NCBI RefSeq assembly: GCF_020075705.1
Contig: NZ_JAIQUM010000008.1
Span: 1 to 64,000 of the forward strand
From: Metabacillus rhizolycopersici
Lineage (GTDB): Bacteria > Bacillota > Bacilli > Bacillales > Bacillaceae
DNA length: 64,000 bases
Direction: 5' to 3'
The position numbers and the translations under genes are program-made. Each line of letters begins with the position of its first letter. The stretch's first letter is position 1. Positions 17,821-27,690 of this stretch are shown here, piece after piece. Below the pieces are notes generated by a model. The model did not search any database. It was not told the origin of the DNA and was given only the letters and a program-made list of their open reading frames with translations.

Positions 17821-18125
17821 TTTCTTATATTCTCCTCTACTTCATATGTTGTAAAATTCTATTTATAAAATAAATTCAAGAAATTTTATATCTTTGTTAA
17901 TAAGAAACAATATCGTTAAAAAATTACAGTAGTGTTTCTTAATAGATAGAACCTCTTTTCAAAGGCAACCTGAAAATTACCCCTTTATATAGCTAGGGAA
18001 AGATGTTAACCAAAGTGCTAATTTACACCATAATTACGTCCTCCACATGTTATTTATAACTAATACTACTTAGACTAAAATATAAAAATCATAATAACTA
18101 ATAGAAAGGACACACGGTTTAATAA
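17821..18125. other. Intergenic gap with degenerate SinR-like sites
   Basis: Two imperfect sites, GTTAATAAGAAAC near 17896 and GTTTCTTAATAGATAGAAC near 17934, resemble the palindrome of the other operators but have extra or mismatched bases. They precede the GT14-like gene on the minus strand. No gene is visible. Confidence 0.35.
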
Positions 18126-19244
18126 TTAGGTTGCTTTATTACTTACAATATTTAAATCATTACGGTCTAAAAATACTTTTTTGTCAATAAATTGAAGAAT
18201 CGGATGGTAGATTAAATTAATGATATATGATGTAAATAGACAAAGTAGTAATAACCAGAAAAGGATTAACACTGGGTATCTAGGTGCAAAGATTAATTCT
18301 GAAAGAAATGTTATATAAAAGAACATATGAGTCAACCAGATATTCGTTGAATGATTTCCAAAAAAAGTTAAGACTTTTTGAATGAAGATTGTTTTATCCA
18401 TAAGATTAAAGAAGCATATAAAAGCTATAGCTGTTAATGGAGCAATAAACATTGACTCATAAATGGCATGAATTATAACTAATAAAAATATACCGAGTAC
18501 ACAAAATAAATTTTTATGGGTTAAATGATTGTACTTACTGTAAAGTTTTGAATAGATCTTTTCCTTAGCAAAAATAGAACCTACAATAAAAGGAAATTGT
18601 GATGTACCTACTAATACTAGAGCAGTTACAAATAAATTTATTACTGTGCTATCTCCAAAGTCAAAGACATGTTTTATACGTTGAACATAACTCAAGAAAT
18701 ATATAATTCCTGAAAAAATAAATAAGCTAATAGAATTATATTTTTTTATTAATTTAGTGAATATTGGTGATAATAGAACAAGAATAATATACGTCTGCAA
18801 AAACCACCATGCTCCATTATACGAGTTTGATATTACGAAGAAATTCAGAAGAAATTCTGTTAAACTACCTAATATAATATCTATCTTTCCAACAAAGAAA
18901 CCAATTATTACAAATATTAAAAGAATGATCCAATAATTAATCAATAATTTAAAAACACGGAGAAAATTCTTCCTTTTGATATACATCTGATGCTTACACA
19001 TAACCATATATAAACCATAACCACTTGCAAAACAATAAATAGGCACACATGCATCACCAAATACACCAAAATAATAGATTAAAGGCACCCCGTTAAATAA
19101 AGGAAATGTCTCATATAATCCATTAACCTCTTTCCTACCAAACAAATGAAGGAGTAGCATAAATAATATTGCTACTCCTTTTAATACCTTCATATCTTTT
19201 TTGGAGATTTCCAAAATAGTTGGACTCCTTTCGGACTTGTACAT
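18126..19244 (-). CDS. Acyltransferase 3 family membrane protein
   Basis: A 372-residue polytopic protein with about ten hydrophobic segments. The early motif FMLLLHLFGR contains the His that is essential in the acyltransferase 3 family; ASGYGLYM follows. Such proteins O-acetylate extracytoplasmic or lipid-linked glycans using acetyl-CoA. As part of the eps cluster it probably acetylates the exopolysaccharide. The flippase lies about 175 bases upstream on the same strand. A smaller internal start is possible but MYKSERS has adequate spacing from an AAAGGAGT sequence. Confidence 0.85.
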   Translation of the reverse strand: MYKSERSPTILEISKKDMKVLKGVAILFMLLLHLFGRKEVNGLYETFPLFNGVPLIYYFGVFGDACVPIYCFASGYGLYMVMCKHQMYIKRKNFLRVFKLLINYWIILLIFVIIGFFVGKIDIILGSLTEFLLNFFVISNSYNGAWWFLQTYIILVLLSPIFTKLIKKYNSISLFIFSGIIYFLSYVQRIKHVFDFGDSTVINLFVTALVLVGTSQFPFIVGSIFAKEKIYSKLYSKYNHLTHKNLFCVLGIFLLVIIHAIYESMFIAPLTAIAFICFFNLMDKTIFIQKVLTFFGNHSTNIWLTHMFFYITFLSELIFAPRYPVLILFWLLLLCLFTSYIINLIYHPILQFIDKKVFLDRNDLNIVSNKAT

Positions 19245-19419
19245 TAATTACCTGAATTCATCCATCAATACTAAGATTAACAGAGAATATTACGTTATAA
19301 GAGCATTTTATATGCAGTATTTTTTGCATACATTCTGAAACACAAAAATATAAAATTTTATACAATTTTTTTCTACACTTAATATTAATTAAATAAACTT
19401 ACTTTTATTATCAATATCC

Positions 19420-20961
19420 TCAACTAACTTTATAAAATCTACCTTTTTTATATCTCTGTATTATATTATTAACTAGTCCAATAAATATATTTTTTTCATA
19501 TTTATTCATACCTGTAAACCACAATATACAGGTATATATTATGATAAATATAATAATTTTTATCAAGAAAACATTCCAATTTCCAGCAGGTACTATATTA
19601 ATTATTGTTACTCTAAACACTAAACTTACTGCAAATGGAATGCTCATATAAATAATATTTTTCCAAAACTTAAGTATATCAATATTTATCTTTTTCCAAT
19701 AATAAAAATTCATAATAATTATATTTCCAATAGTAAATGCTAAAGCAGTAGCAAGTGCAGCGCCAATAGCACCCCACCATTGCACAAAAATAATGCTGAG
19801 AAAAACATTTGCTATAGCTACGGTAGCATAAACAATGGTTTTAAATTTTTGCATATTTTTTGCTTGTAGTATTAATCCTCCCATTCCTTGTATAAGAGGT
19901 ACTATCATTGGAACTAAAATTAAAATTGCTATAATAAAAGAATCGTTATAATCCTTTCCAACCCATAAAAAAATAAATTCATGTCCAAAAACAATAAACC
20001 CACTTAAAGCAAATGAAATCACAATATATTGAAGTCTTCCTATTCTGATAAATAAATCTGATATTTCTTTATCAGATACTTCTTTTGCAACCATTCCTGA
20101 AACTTTACTTAAAAACACATTGGATATTGCCGCTGAAAAACCAGAAAAATAGCCTGAAAAAGATGCACCTATTGTATATATAGAAACTGCAACTGTACCG
20201 CTATAAATGCCTAATATAATTTGATCAGTTGACCAATATATTTTATCTATTATTAAATTTAAAAATATAAAAAAAGAAAACACTAGTATTTCTTTTAATA
20301 ATACTGTTTCAAATTTTTTGAACTTTATTTTAATTTTCAAAATTTTAAAGCAATAAAAAATATTTATTAAAATAGTTATAAAATTTAGAATAGTAGTTAC
20401 TACAGCCATAGATATAGACCCATATCCCATTAATAATAAAGGTAACATTATCATAGGACTGATAATAGAACTCACTATCCCCAAAACCTTTTGAAAAATA
20501 AATTTTTCATGTGCCAGCGAAATAACACTAAAAAAACCAAAACCTATCCCTAAAGATATATTTATTACGGTTATACCCATTATTATTTTTAGTTGATTAA
20601 TCTCATCTATGCTTAGTGAGTTCGAAAAAATTAAATGTGAATTTAATGTTAAGATTGTACCTAAAACTAAAGCTAGAATTCCTAATATTCCATACATTAT
20701 ACAAAACAGTCCGTATAAATTTGAAATCTCTAATTCATCCTTAAGTACTTTATACTTTGCAGTGTATTTAATTACTGCATTACCTAATCCAAAATTTAAC
20801 ACTCCAACGTAACTTACTGCTGCTGTAGCTAAACTAAATAAGCCATACTCTGATTGACCAAGAAGTTTTAACATTACTGGAGTGTAAATTATTGATATAG
20901 CACTACTAATAAACAACGCTAAATATGATAATATTGCACCTGCCTTAAGCTGACTTTTCAT
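19420..20961 (-). CDS. Wzx-type oligosaccharide flippase
   Basis: A 513-residue membrane protein with 12-14 predicted segments, matching the polysaccharide-biosynthesis (MATE-like) flippase family. The N-terminal LSYLALFISSAISIIYTPVMLKLLG and FGLGNAVIKY are typical for Wzx. It should translocate the undecaprenyl-linked eps repeat unit across the membrane before polymerisation by the EpsG-like protein. It occupies the role of B. subtilis EpsK in this cluster, but I do not assign that symbol because sequence in this family diverges strongly. Confidence 0.88.
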   Translation of the reverse strand: MKSQLKAGAILSYLALFISSAISIIYTPVMLKLLGQSEYGLFSLATAAVSYVGVLNFGLGNAVIKYTAKYKVLKDELEISNLYGLFCIMYGILGILALVLGTILTLNSHLIFSNSLSIDEINQLKIIMGITVINISLGIGFGFFSVISLAHEKFIFQKVLGIVSSIISPMIMLPLLLMGYGSISMAVVTTILNFITILINIFYCFKILKIKIKFKKFETVLLKEILVFSFFIFLNLIIDKIYWSTDQIILGIYSGTVAVSIYTIGASFSGYFSGFSAAISNVFLSKVSGMVAKEVSDKEISDLFIRIGRLQYIVISFALSGFIVFGHEFIFLWVGKDYNDSFIIAILILVPMIVPLIQGMGGLILQAKNMQKFKTIVYATVAIANVFLSIIFVQWWGAIGAALATALAFTIGNIIIMNFYYWKKINIDILKFWKNIIYMSIPFAVSLVFRVTIINIVPAGNWNVFLIKIIIFIIIYTCILWFTGMNKYEKNIFIGLVNNIIQRYKKGRFYKVS

Positions 20962-21143
20962 TATTGTAACTACCTTTCATATCTATCTTTTAACATAATC
21001 AATCGTATAATGAATTTTATCTCTGATATAGAAGTAACATATTTTCATTTAAAATTACTTCTAAACTTTTCACATAATGTATCTCTGTATAAAAATTGTC
21101 TAAGATTATTAAATGCTTTTCAATTCTATGATTTAGTCAAACT

Positions 21144-22346
21144 CTAAGAAATTCTAATATGATTTGAAAATTCAATAAACTTTTTTATTTCAAAAGTATC
21201 AAATTTTTCTTTAGCTAGATTACAGGTAAATTTAGCACGTAAATCAGGATTGATTATTAATTTTTTAACAGCATAATAGAGATCATTTTCTTCAATATTT
21301 ACTATTAACCCTGTTTTTCCATTATTAATCTGTTCCCTGGCACCATTTACATCAGTAGTTACAATTGGCTTATGTAAACATCTTGCCTCTATTAATGTAA
21401 TACAATATCCTTCATACCTAGATGGCTGAACATATATATCACTTTGCTCTAGATATGGATATGGATTTGAATCAGATCCTAATAAAATAAATTTATCGTT
21501 TAGAGAATACTTATCAATTAATTTTTCATAACTTTCTCTAGCGTTGCCTTCTCCCACACAGTACCATTTCACATTAAAACCCTCGTTAATTAATCTTGCC
21601 ATTACAGAAATAGCCAAATCCTGCCCTTTTTCCATCGTTAACCTACCAATTGTCAAAATTCTTATACCATCAAAATCATCGTCGAATCCAATACCTTCTT
21701 TCGCTTGCCTTTGAATAACTTTAGATGAAACAATGTTATGAAATACTTCTGAATTTTCTTTTACAATTGGAACTAAACTAATTAACTTTTTTCTTGCTTC
21801 CTCAGATACAACAAAAATCTTATCAAATCTTTTGTAATTTTTTGATGCAAAATGCTTATCAAATCCTATTTTTGTAACATCAAAGTGAATCCATTGTATT
21901 CTCTTTTTTGCTTTTATTTTGTTTGTAACAAAATAGCTGATGAATTCCATTGGTCCAGCATAAGCTACCGCAATATCATATTCCTTTTCAATTTCAGGAT
22001 AATTATTCAAAATATACTTAAAGAAAATACTTCTGTCTTTACAAGCCTTTGAAAGTAAATGAAAAAGAAATATATTAAAAGCATTTATCAATTTCCCCAA
22101 TTTTAACAACTGCAAAGCAGTTTTATGTGGTGGATTGTTAAGTATGTCTTTCATATTCTGATAATGATTTAAATATTCTACCTTAACTTCAGATGGAATA
22201 GAACTTAGAAAATCTCCATATTTCTCTAACATTAATATAGTAATTTCATATTTTCCTTTCGGAATCTCCGCAATCATGTTAAGCAAAGCCTTTTCAGTTC
22301 CACCTACATTCATATTAATTATCATAAAAATGATTTTCTTTTTCAT
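21144..22346 (-). CDS. GT4 glycosyltransferase
   Basis: A 400-residue GT-B fold enzyme of family 4. The N-terminal NMNVGGTEKALLNM is the acceptor-side loop common in capsule GT4s, and the C-terminal domain has ILTIGRLTMEKGQD and the donor-site E-x7-E region (PSRYEGYCITLIEARCL). It retains the anomeric configuration of its nucleotide sugar donor. It overlaps the pyruvyltransferase gene by 4 bases. It is one of three related GT4 paralogues in the strain-specific part of the eps cluster; substrate unknown. Confidence 0.88.
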   Translation of the reverse strand: MKKKIIFMIINMNVGGTEKALLNMIAEIPKGKYEITILMLEKYGDFLSSIPSEVKVEYLNHYQNMKDILNNPPHKTALQLLKLGKLINAFNIFLFHLLSKACKDRSIFFKYILNNYPEIEKEYDIAVAYAGPMEFISYFVTNKIKAKKRIQWIHFDVTKIGFDKHFASKNYKRFDKIFVVSEEARKKLISLVPIVKENSEVFHNIVSSKVIQRQAKEGIGFDDDFDGIRILTIGRLTMEKGQDLAISVMARLINEGFNVKWYCVGEGNARESYEKLIDKYSLNDKFILLGSDSNPYPYLEQSDIYVQPSRYEGYCITLIEARCLHKPIVTTDVNGAREQINNGKTGLIVNIEENDLYYAVKKLIINPDLRAKFTCNLAKEKFDTFEIKKFIEFSNHIRIS

Positions 22347-23473
22347 ATAATCCCTCTAATATTATCTTGATTTAGAAATTTACTAAGCTTTGAAAACTGA
22401 TTTTTAGCATCATTCGAGATCATTTCCAAGTCTATTTTATTATTTAATGACCTATTAAATGTATTTTCATCAAATTGTAAGTAAAGTTCATTCATATTTA
22501 CCAGAACATCTATAAGATTAATATCCTTAAACATATTAGTGGTTTTATCGCTATATATGATTGGCATTAATCCGATTCCAAGTAATAAGGCTAGAATATT
22601 AGCGTGAAATCTAGCTGCAATAAACAAATTAAAAGAAGCTATAAGAGCAATAGCTTCTTTTAATTTCCCTTTGTATTCATATATAAATACTTTGTTTAAT
22701 GTTTCAGTGGAAAGAATAGATTTAATTTCATTGATCACTTGTAAATCTCCCTCTTGTTCACAAAAAGACATTAAACAGCATTCATATCCCTTACTTACAA
22801 AAGATTCAATCGACTTTACTGTACTACTAATATAGTCATTATGGTATTTCGATAAACCTTTTTTATGTCTTACATCAATTATTGAAAATCCAATCCTTTT
22901 TTGATCTGTATTAGTCTTATAATCATTTATTTCCATCTGAAACACAATATCTGGAGCATGCCTAACTTGAGGTAGGCTTTTAAATAACTTAAATGAATAT
23001 AAATCTCTAAAACAAACATCGTCACAAAGTTTAAATAACTCTTTGTAATCATTGAGAAACTCTGCTGACTTAAAAGGTCCAAAATTTGATCCAAGAATAA
23101 ATACTGATTTCCCTCGATTCTTAAATTCCTTAATCATTTTAATCCGATCTTGATACAGTGTATGATGATAATCTTCTTCTCTAAAAATAGAACCACCAAT
23201 AAATAATAACGCATCATGATCTATAGCAACTGTATCATAATTAGTGATTGAATCAGAGATTTTAAGTCGCTGCCCTATTTTATTTATTAGTGAATATTTC
23301 CTTCTCTTAACATTATTATATTGGGAAATAAATTGATCGTAATTATTTCCTAAATAATTTATTGTAAACTCACTATTAGGGAATTTCTTTGCAAGGATAT
23401 CTAAAAATAAATCGTCTCCTAAATTAAATTGTAAATAAATATCTACAAAAATTTTCTTCATTTCTATCACCAT
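22343..23473 (-). CDS. Polysaccharide pyruvyltransferase
   Basis: A 376-residue protein of the polysaccharide pyruvyl transferase family (CsaB/EpsI/EpsO type), which transfers a pyruvate ketal from phosphoenolpyruvate to a sugar. Visible family features are NLGDDLFLDIL at the N-terminus, LFIGGSIF, ILGSNFGPF and the C-terminal FIAARFHANILALLLG with its conserved His. It is translationally coupled to GT4 genes on both sides (4-base overlap with the next, 2-base gap from the previous). It predicts a pyruvylated, negatively charged exopolysaccharide. B. subtilis has two such genes in eps (epsI, epsO); which one this corresponds to is unclear. Confidence 0.88.
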   Translation of the reverse strand: MVIEMKKIFVDIYLQFNLGDDLFLDILAKKFPNSEFTINYLGNNYDQFISQYNNVKRRKYSLINKIGQRLKISDSITNYDTVAIDHDALLFIGGSIFREEDYHHTLYQDRIKMIKEFKNRGKSVFILGSNFGPFKSAEFLNDYKELFKLCDDVCFRDLYSFKLFKSLPQVRHAPDIVFQMEINDYKTNTDQKRIGFSIIDVRHKKGLSKYHNDYISSTVKSIESFVSKGYECCLMSFCEQEGDLQVINEIKSILSTETLNKVFIYEYKGKLKEAIALIASFNLFIAARFHANILALLLGIGLMPIIYSDKTTNMFKDINLIDVLVNMNELYLQFDENTFNRSLNNKIDLEMISNDAKNQFSKLSKFLNQDNIRGII

Positions 23474-23475
23474 CT

Positions 23476-24645
23476 TTAACTTTCAATTAAATTGTAAAAA
23501 TTATTTATCTGATTAACGGAACTATATGGTTCTGTTGATTCTAGTTTTTTCAAAACCTTTTCTCTAAAAACCTTTTCATCCAAATACTTTTTAACACCGT
23601 TAAATATACTCTCTATATCATGTTTAACAATTAAACCATCTACTTCATGTTGAATGATTTCTTTTGCTGTAGGAAAGCTGGTGCATACAATCGGCCTCTT
23701 TAAAATTTTAGCTTCACTTACTGTAAGACCAAATCCTTCTTTTAATGATGTTTGTACATAGATATCACACTTTCTCATATAAATGTACGGATTAATTTTT
23801 TTCCCCAGCAAAATAAAATAGTCATTTAATTCATATTCCTCTATCAATTTTTGAAGTTTATTTCTTTCAGGACCTTCTCCAACACTAAACCATCTAAATT
23901 TATATCCTGAATTCTTTAGTAATTTTGCTACCTCAATAGCTTTTTCATAGCCCTTTGCTGTTACTAACCGTCCTACTGTTAAAATATTAACTAACGACTT
24001 ATCAAATTCTCCAGCATCTTCTTCAAGAGACATTTTATAAATCATATTTGGATCAACTATATCTAAAATTAGATCAACTTTATCCTTATATTCTTCTCTA
24101 AGCTGAGACACTGAATTTTTTGTATGTTCAGAAACAGCAATAATATTATCTATTTTACTGTATGACTTATAATCAAAATCTTTATCATACAAAGTATTGA
24201 CATAATCAGTATTAATCCATGCTAATTTTTTTGATGCTTTAACCTTATTCGCTGTTAAATAAGTAGGCATTCCTTGACTATATGCTATTGCAACATCATA
24301 CATTTTATTTAGTGGCCTAATATTCTTGTTTATACTTTTATATACAACCTGCTCACTATGTAATACGTTTTTTTTATAATTATTTACTCTTAAATTTAAA
24401 GAAGTCTTGGATCTATAGTAAAGGTTTTTAAATGTGAAATTGTTTCCTATAGAACTAAAATATTTAGGTACTGGTAAAATATTTATATTTGATGGAAGAT
24501 ATTTTTCTAGATCTCCACCTCTTTTAATTAGCAATAAATCTATATCGTATTTAGAGGCATCAATTAAATTTAATAACGACACTAAACTTTTTTCTGCTCC
24601 TCCAATCGTTAGTGAATCAATAACAAACAAGAGCTTTTTATTCAT
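23476..24645 (-). CDS. GT4 glycosyltransferase
   Basis: A 389-residue GT-B enzyme: N-terminal DSLTIGGAEKSLVSLLN, C-terminal ILTVGRLVTAKGYEKA and the donor-binding LKEGFGLTVSEAKIL. It resembles the two other GT4 genes in this block, so they probably arose by duplication. It overlaps the GT2 gene stop by 4 bases. It should add one sugar of the repeat unit at the cytoplasmic membrane face. Confidence 0.88.
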   Translation of the reverse strand: MNKKLLFVIDSLTIGGAEKSLVSLLNLIDASKYDIDLLLIKRGGDLEKYLPSNINILPVPKYFSSIGNNFTFKNLYYRSKTSLNLRVNNYKKNVLHSEQVVYKSINKNIRPLNKMYDVAIAYSQGMPTYLTANKVKASKKLAWINTDYVNTLYDKDFDYKSYSKIDNIIAVSEHTKNSVSQLREEYKDKVDLILDIVDPNMIYKMSLEEDAGEFDKSLVNILTVGRLVTAKGYEKAIEVAKLLKNSGYKFRWFSVGEGPERNKLQKLIEEYELNDYFILLGKKINPYIYMRKCDIYVQTSLKEGFGLTVSEAKILKRPIVCTSFPTAKEIIQHEVDGLIVKHDIESIFNGVKKYLDEKVFREKVLKKLESTEPYSSVNQINNFYNLIES

Positions 24646-25679
24646 ATACTCACTTGCTTTCTAAATATTAATTTCCTTTTTAGAATTCTTAGCATATTTA
24701 AATAAAGACCGTAAATAATACATGATTTATAAAATTTATTTTTTATTAAAAATAAATAAGGTTTATAGTACATACTAGTACTTCTAAATTCACCTTTATA
24801 TTTCACAATATAAGGTATAGAAAGCAATTCCTTTACATTTTGACTAACTTTTTTAATTCCTATTTTTTTCACATTATTACTTTGCTGTTCTACGATACTT
24901 AGTATAAAATCTTGAATACGTTTTATAATTATTTGCTTACTTTTTTGTTCATCTAATTTAACCGAACGAAATATTTTTTCAAGGTATTTACAAACCATAA
25001 TATTATTATTTATATAATTTATTGAGATGTTTGAACTAATGCTTCCCTGATTCAGTCTATTGTAATTATATAAATACTCTTTTATTGCAGCAAATACCTT
25101 GCAATGAGATACATATTGGAGAACAAAAACTAAGTCCTCTGACATAAAAATATTTTTATCCATTTTTAAATTATACTTGACGATAATTTCGTTTTTAAAT
25201 ATCTTACTCCAAAGGACTCCTCCTGTACCATTACAGACCATTTCCATAAAAGAATGTAACGAAACACTATCGTTAAAATTAAAATCTGTATGATTTTTTA
25301 TCCCATATTTAGAATGATCTTTATAACCACAACAGACTAAATCAGCGTCTGAGCTTATCGTTTCTTTTAATAATAGTTCAATATAATGCTTATCTACTGT
25401 ATCATCGGAATCTATAAAAACTAAATACTCACCTGTTGATGTTAGAATCCCCTTATTTCTGGCTTCAGATGGTCCACTATTTTCCTGATATAAATAAATA
25501 ATACGGTTATCTTTTTCTTTATATTCCATAATAATTTGTTCACTTTTATCAATTGATCCGTCATTGACAATAATAATTTCAATTTTTGAATATGTTTGAT
25601 TTAGTATGCTTTCTAAACAAGTAGAGATATAATTCTCACAATTATAAACTGGCACTATGATACTTACTATCGGAACCAT
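24642..25679 (-). CDS. GT2 glycosyltransferase
   Basis: A 345-residue GT-A enzyme of family 2. The N-terminus has VSIIVPVYNCENYI, followed by IIIVNDGSID and the metal-binding DxD within LVFIDSDDTVDKHY. The C-terminal part is Lys/Ile-rich and variable. It inverts configuration when transferring sugar from a nucleotide donor. It lies between two GT4 genes with short spacing or overlap. The sugar is unknown. Confidence 0.88.
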   Translation of the reverse strand: MVPIVSIIVPVYNCENYISTCLESILNQTYSKIEIIIVNDGSIDKSEQIIMEYKEKDNRIIYLYQENSGPSEARNKGILTSTGEYLVFIDSDDTVDKHYIELLLKETISSDADLVCCGYKDHSKYGIKNHTDFNFNDSVSLHSFMEMVCNGTGGVLWSKIFKNEIIVKYNLKMDKNIFMSEDLVFVLQYVSHCKVFAAIKEYLYNYNRLNQGSISSNISINYINNNIMVCKYLEKIFRSVKLDEQKSKQIIIKRIQDFILSIVEQQSNNVKKIGIKKVSQNVKELLSIPYIVKYKGEFRSTSMYYKPYLFLIKNKFYKSCIIYGLYLNMLRILKRKLIFRKQVSI

Positions 25680-25694
25680 CCTTACCTCCCTTTA

Positions 25695-26888
25695 TTAATT
25701 AACAATTTGATATAACTTTTCTAATTCATAATTATTACTATAATCTGTATTTTTACAGTTATTAATTAAGGTCTTTCTTTTTCCTGAGTCCTTATACAAT
25801 CTTTCAATTCCTGTTGTTATTCCTTCAACGGATAACTCTGTAATACATCCGTCAATTCCATCTTTCACCTGGCTATTTGCGGTTGTATAGTTCGTAATCA
25901 TTACAGGTTTTGAAAGAATTTGAGCTTCACCCACAGTAACTGCCTTTCCCTCGTATCTAGAGGGTTGTACATATAGATCTGCTTTTTTTATATATGGATA
26001 TGGATTAGTTTTTTTCCCTAATAAAATAAAGCTATTCTCTAGTTTAGATTCTTTTATCAGATCTTTGATCATAGATTCGTCGCCGCCATATCCCACTACA
26101 TACCAAGCAATTTCATCATACCCTTTTTCTTTCAAGATCTTTAAAGCTTTTACTGCATTATCGATTCCTTTGGCATGAGATAATCTGGCCACTGTAACAA
26201 TTTTAAATCTATTGTCCTGCACCAATGGGTTTTCAACTTTTTCATTAGCCATCTCTCTAATGAATTCTGGTGATGTTATATTTTCGATTACAATAACCTT
26301 ATTTTCTAATTCCCCATATTTATTCAAAAATGAAGTTTTACATGCTTCTGAAACAGCCACTATATAATCGAATTTCTTCCACATTTTCAAGTCCATTTTA
26401 ATATCTGTTTCAACCTTTGAAAAATCTGTATGAATCCATGCGATTTTCTTTTTCGCCTTAACTTTTTCAGCAACAAAATAATGTGGCCACAGATAACTAA
26501 TCGCTACATCGTATTGTTTATTCACTTCAGGAAGATATGGTAAAGCAAACTTCCACATTAGCTGCATTTGATAATAACCGGGCTCTGATAATCCTTTTAT
26601 TTTCCCTAAAAAGTCAGCATTTATCTTGGAAAAAATTCGTGATAGCCCTATGCTATACTGTTTATTTTTTAAAGTTTCTCCTATTGATTTTCTAAAAGTA
26701 GTGTATTGCGGAATTTCGTCTAATAAATTTACTTTATTAGAAACTAAATTCAGAAAATCACCTTGATGTCTGTATAACATCAAATCAACAGCGTAATTTG
26801 CGTAATCAAAGTTGTTAAGCATGCTAATAAGACTTCTTTCGACTCCTCCAACTTCCATATCAAAAGAGGCTATCAATATATTTTTCAT
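25695..26888 (-). CDS. GT4 glycosyltransferase
   Basis: A 397-residue GT-B enzyme: DMEVGGVERSLISMLNN near the N-terminus, IVTVARLSHAKGIDNA and the donor site PSRYEGKAVTVGEAQIL in the C-terminal domain. It is preceded by a purine-rich AGGAGGCAG sequence. It belongs to the same paralogue group as the GT4 proteins encoded at 21.1-22.3 and 23.5-24.6 kb. It should act in repeat-unit assembly. Confidence 0.88.
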   Translation of the reverse strand: MKNILIASFDMEVGGVERSLISMLNNFDYANYAVDLMLYRHQGDFLNLVSNKVNLLDEIPQYTTFRKSIGETLKNKQYSIGLSRIFSKINADFLGKIKGLSEPGYYQMQLMWKFALPYLPEVNKQYDVAISYLWPHYFVAEKVKAKKKIAWIHTDFSKVETDIKMDLKMWKKFDYIVAVSEACKTSFLNKYGELENKVIVIENITSPEFIREMANEKVENPLVQDNRFKIVTVARLSHAKGIDNAVKALKILKEKGYDEIAWYVVGYGGDESMIKDLIKESKLENSFILLGKKTNPYPYIKKADLYVQPSRYEGKAVTVGEAQILSKPVMITNYTTANSQVKDGIDGCITELSVEGITTGIERLYKDSGKRKTLINNCKNTDYSNNYELEKLYQIVN

Positions 26889-26897
26889 TTCTGCCTC

Positions 26898-27641
26898 CTA
26901 AACTTTTGAAACTATTTTTCTAAGTTTTGCTATGTTTTCTCCACCTATTACTTTAGCTGCTATTGTTTTTACATTACTTTTAAACCTAGCCTTTGGTGGT
27001 AACCAGCTTTTATAGAAGTGATGCATCGCATACGTATTTTTAGTGATAAACTTCCTACAGTTTATATAATCATATGGAGAAAAGTATGTTTGAGGATAAA
27101 ATACTCCTATATCTTCTATCTCTTGATAGTGTCCGTTCATTTTTAAACCTTTGTTTTTCAGTATCTCAGATACAATAGCTACATTGGTTAAATCATCGTA
27201 ACTACCATTTTCTTTAATAAAATTCTTTTCTTTATATGAATTTAAAAATAACTTAATTAGTTTATTGTCCTTCTCTGCACCTATCGTACTTGTAGCAATA
27301 TAGTTTTCTTGTTCAAAACCCCAAAATGACATATGATGCAATAGATCATCAAATGGTTTAAATACCTCTACATCAGTATCTAGGTATATTCCACCAAAGT
27401 TATATAAAGCATATACTCTTGCATAATCACTTACGAAAGCAAACTTCCCAGATTCATAAGCCTCTTTTACATATAAATTGCTGTTTATATCAAAGTTGTT
27501 TTCATTCCATTCTCTAATTTCATAACCAGATAAATGCTTTTTCCAGCTTGCTATACATTCTTTTACAATATCAGGCTTTTCTTTACCTCCGAACCAGCAG
27601 TAATGAATAATTTTAGGGATCTTACTAGTATTTGTATTCAT
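26898..27641 (-). CDS. GT32-type glycosyltransferase
   Basis: A 247-residue enzyme of the DXD-sugar-binding (capsular polysaccharide synthesis) family. It starts KIPKIIHYCWFGG, typical of GT32, and has GGIYLDTDVEVFKP with the DTD metal-binding motif at about residue 100. It probably transfers a hexose to the lipid-linked eps intermediate. It lies downstream of the aminotransferase gene, after a gap of about 50 bases without a terminator. Confidence 0.88.
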   Translation of the reverse strand: MNTNTSKIPKIIHYCWFGGKEKPDIVKECIASWKKHLSGYEIREWNENNFDINSNLYVKEAYESGKFAFVSDYARVYALYNFGGIYLDTDVEVFKPFDDLLHHMSFWGFEQENYIATSTIGAEKDNKLIKLFLNSYKEKNFIKENGSYDDLTNVAIVSEILKNKGLKMNGHYQEIEDIGVFYPQTYFSPYDYINCRKFITKNTYAMHHFYKSWLPPKARFKSNVKTIAAKVIGGENIAKLRKIVSKV

Positions 27642-27690
27642 TTTATTCTCAACCTCCCTTCAATTATGAACCTAGAAATAATAGCTGAAA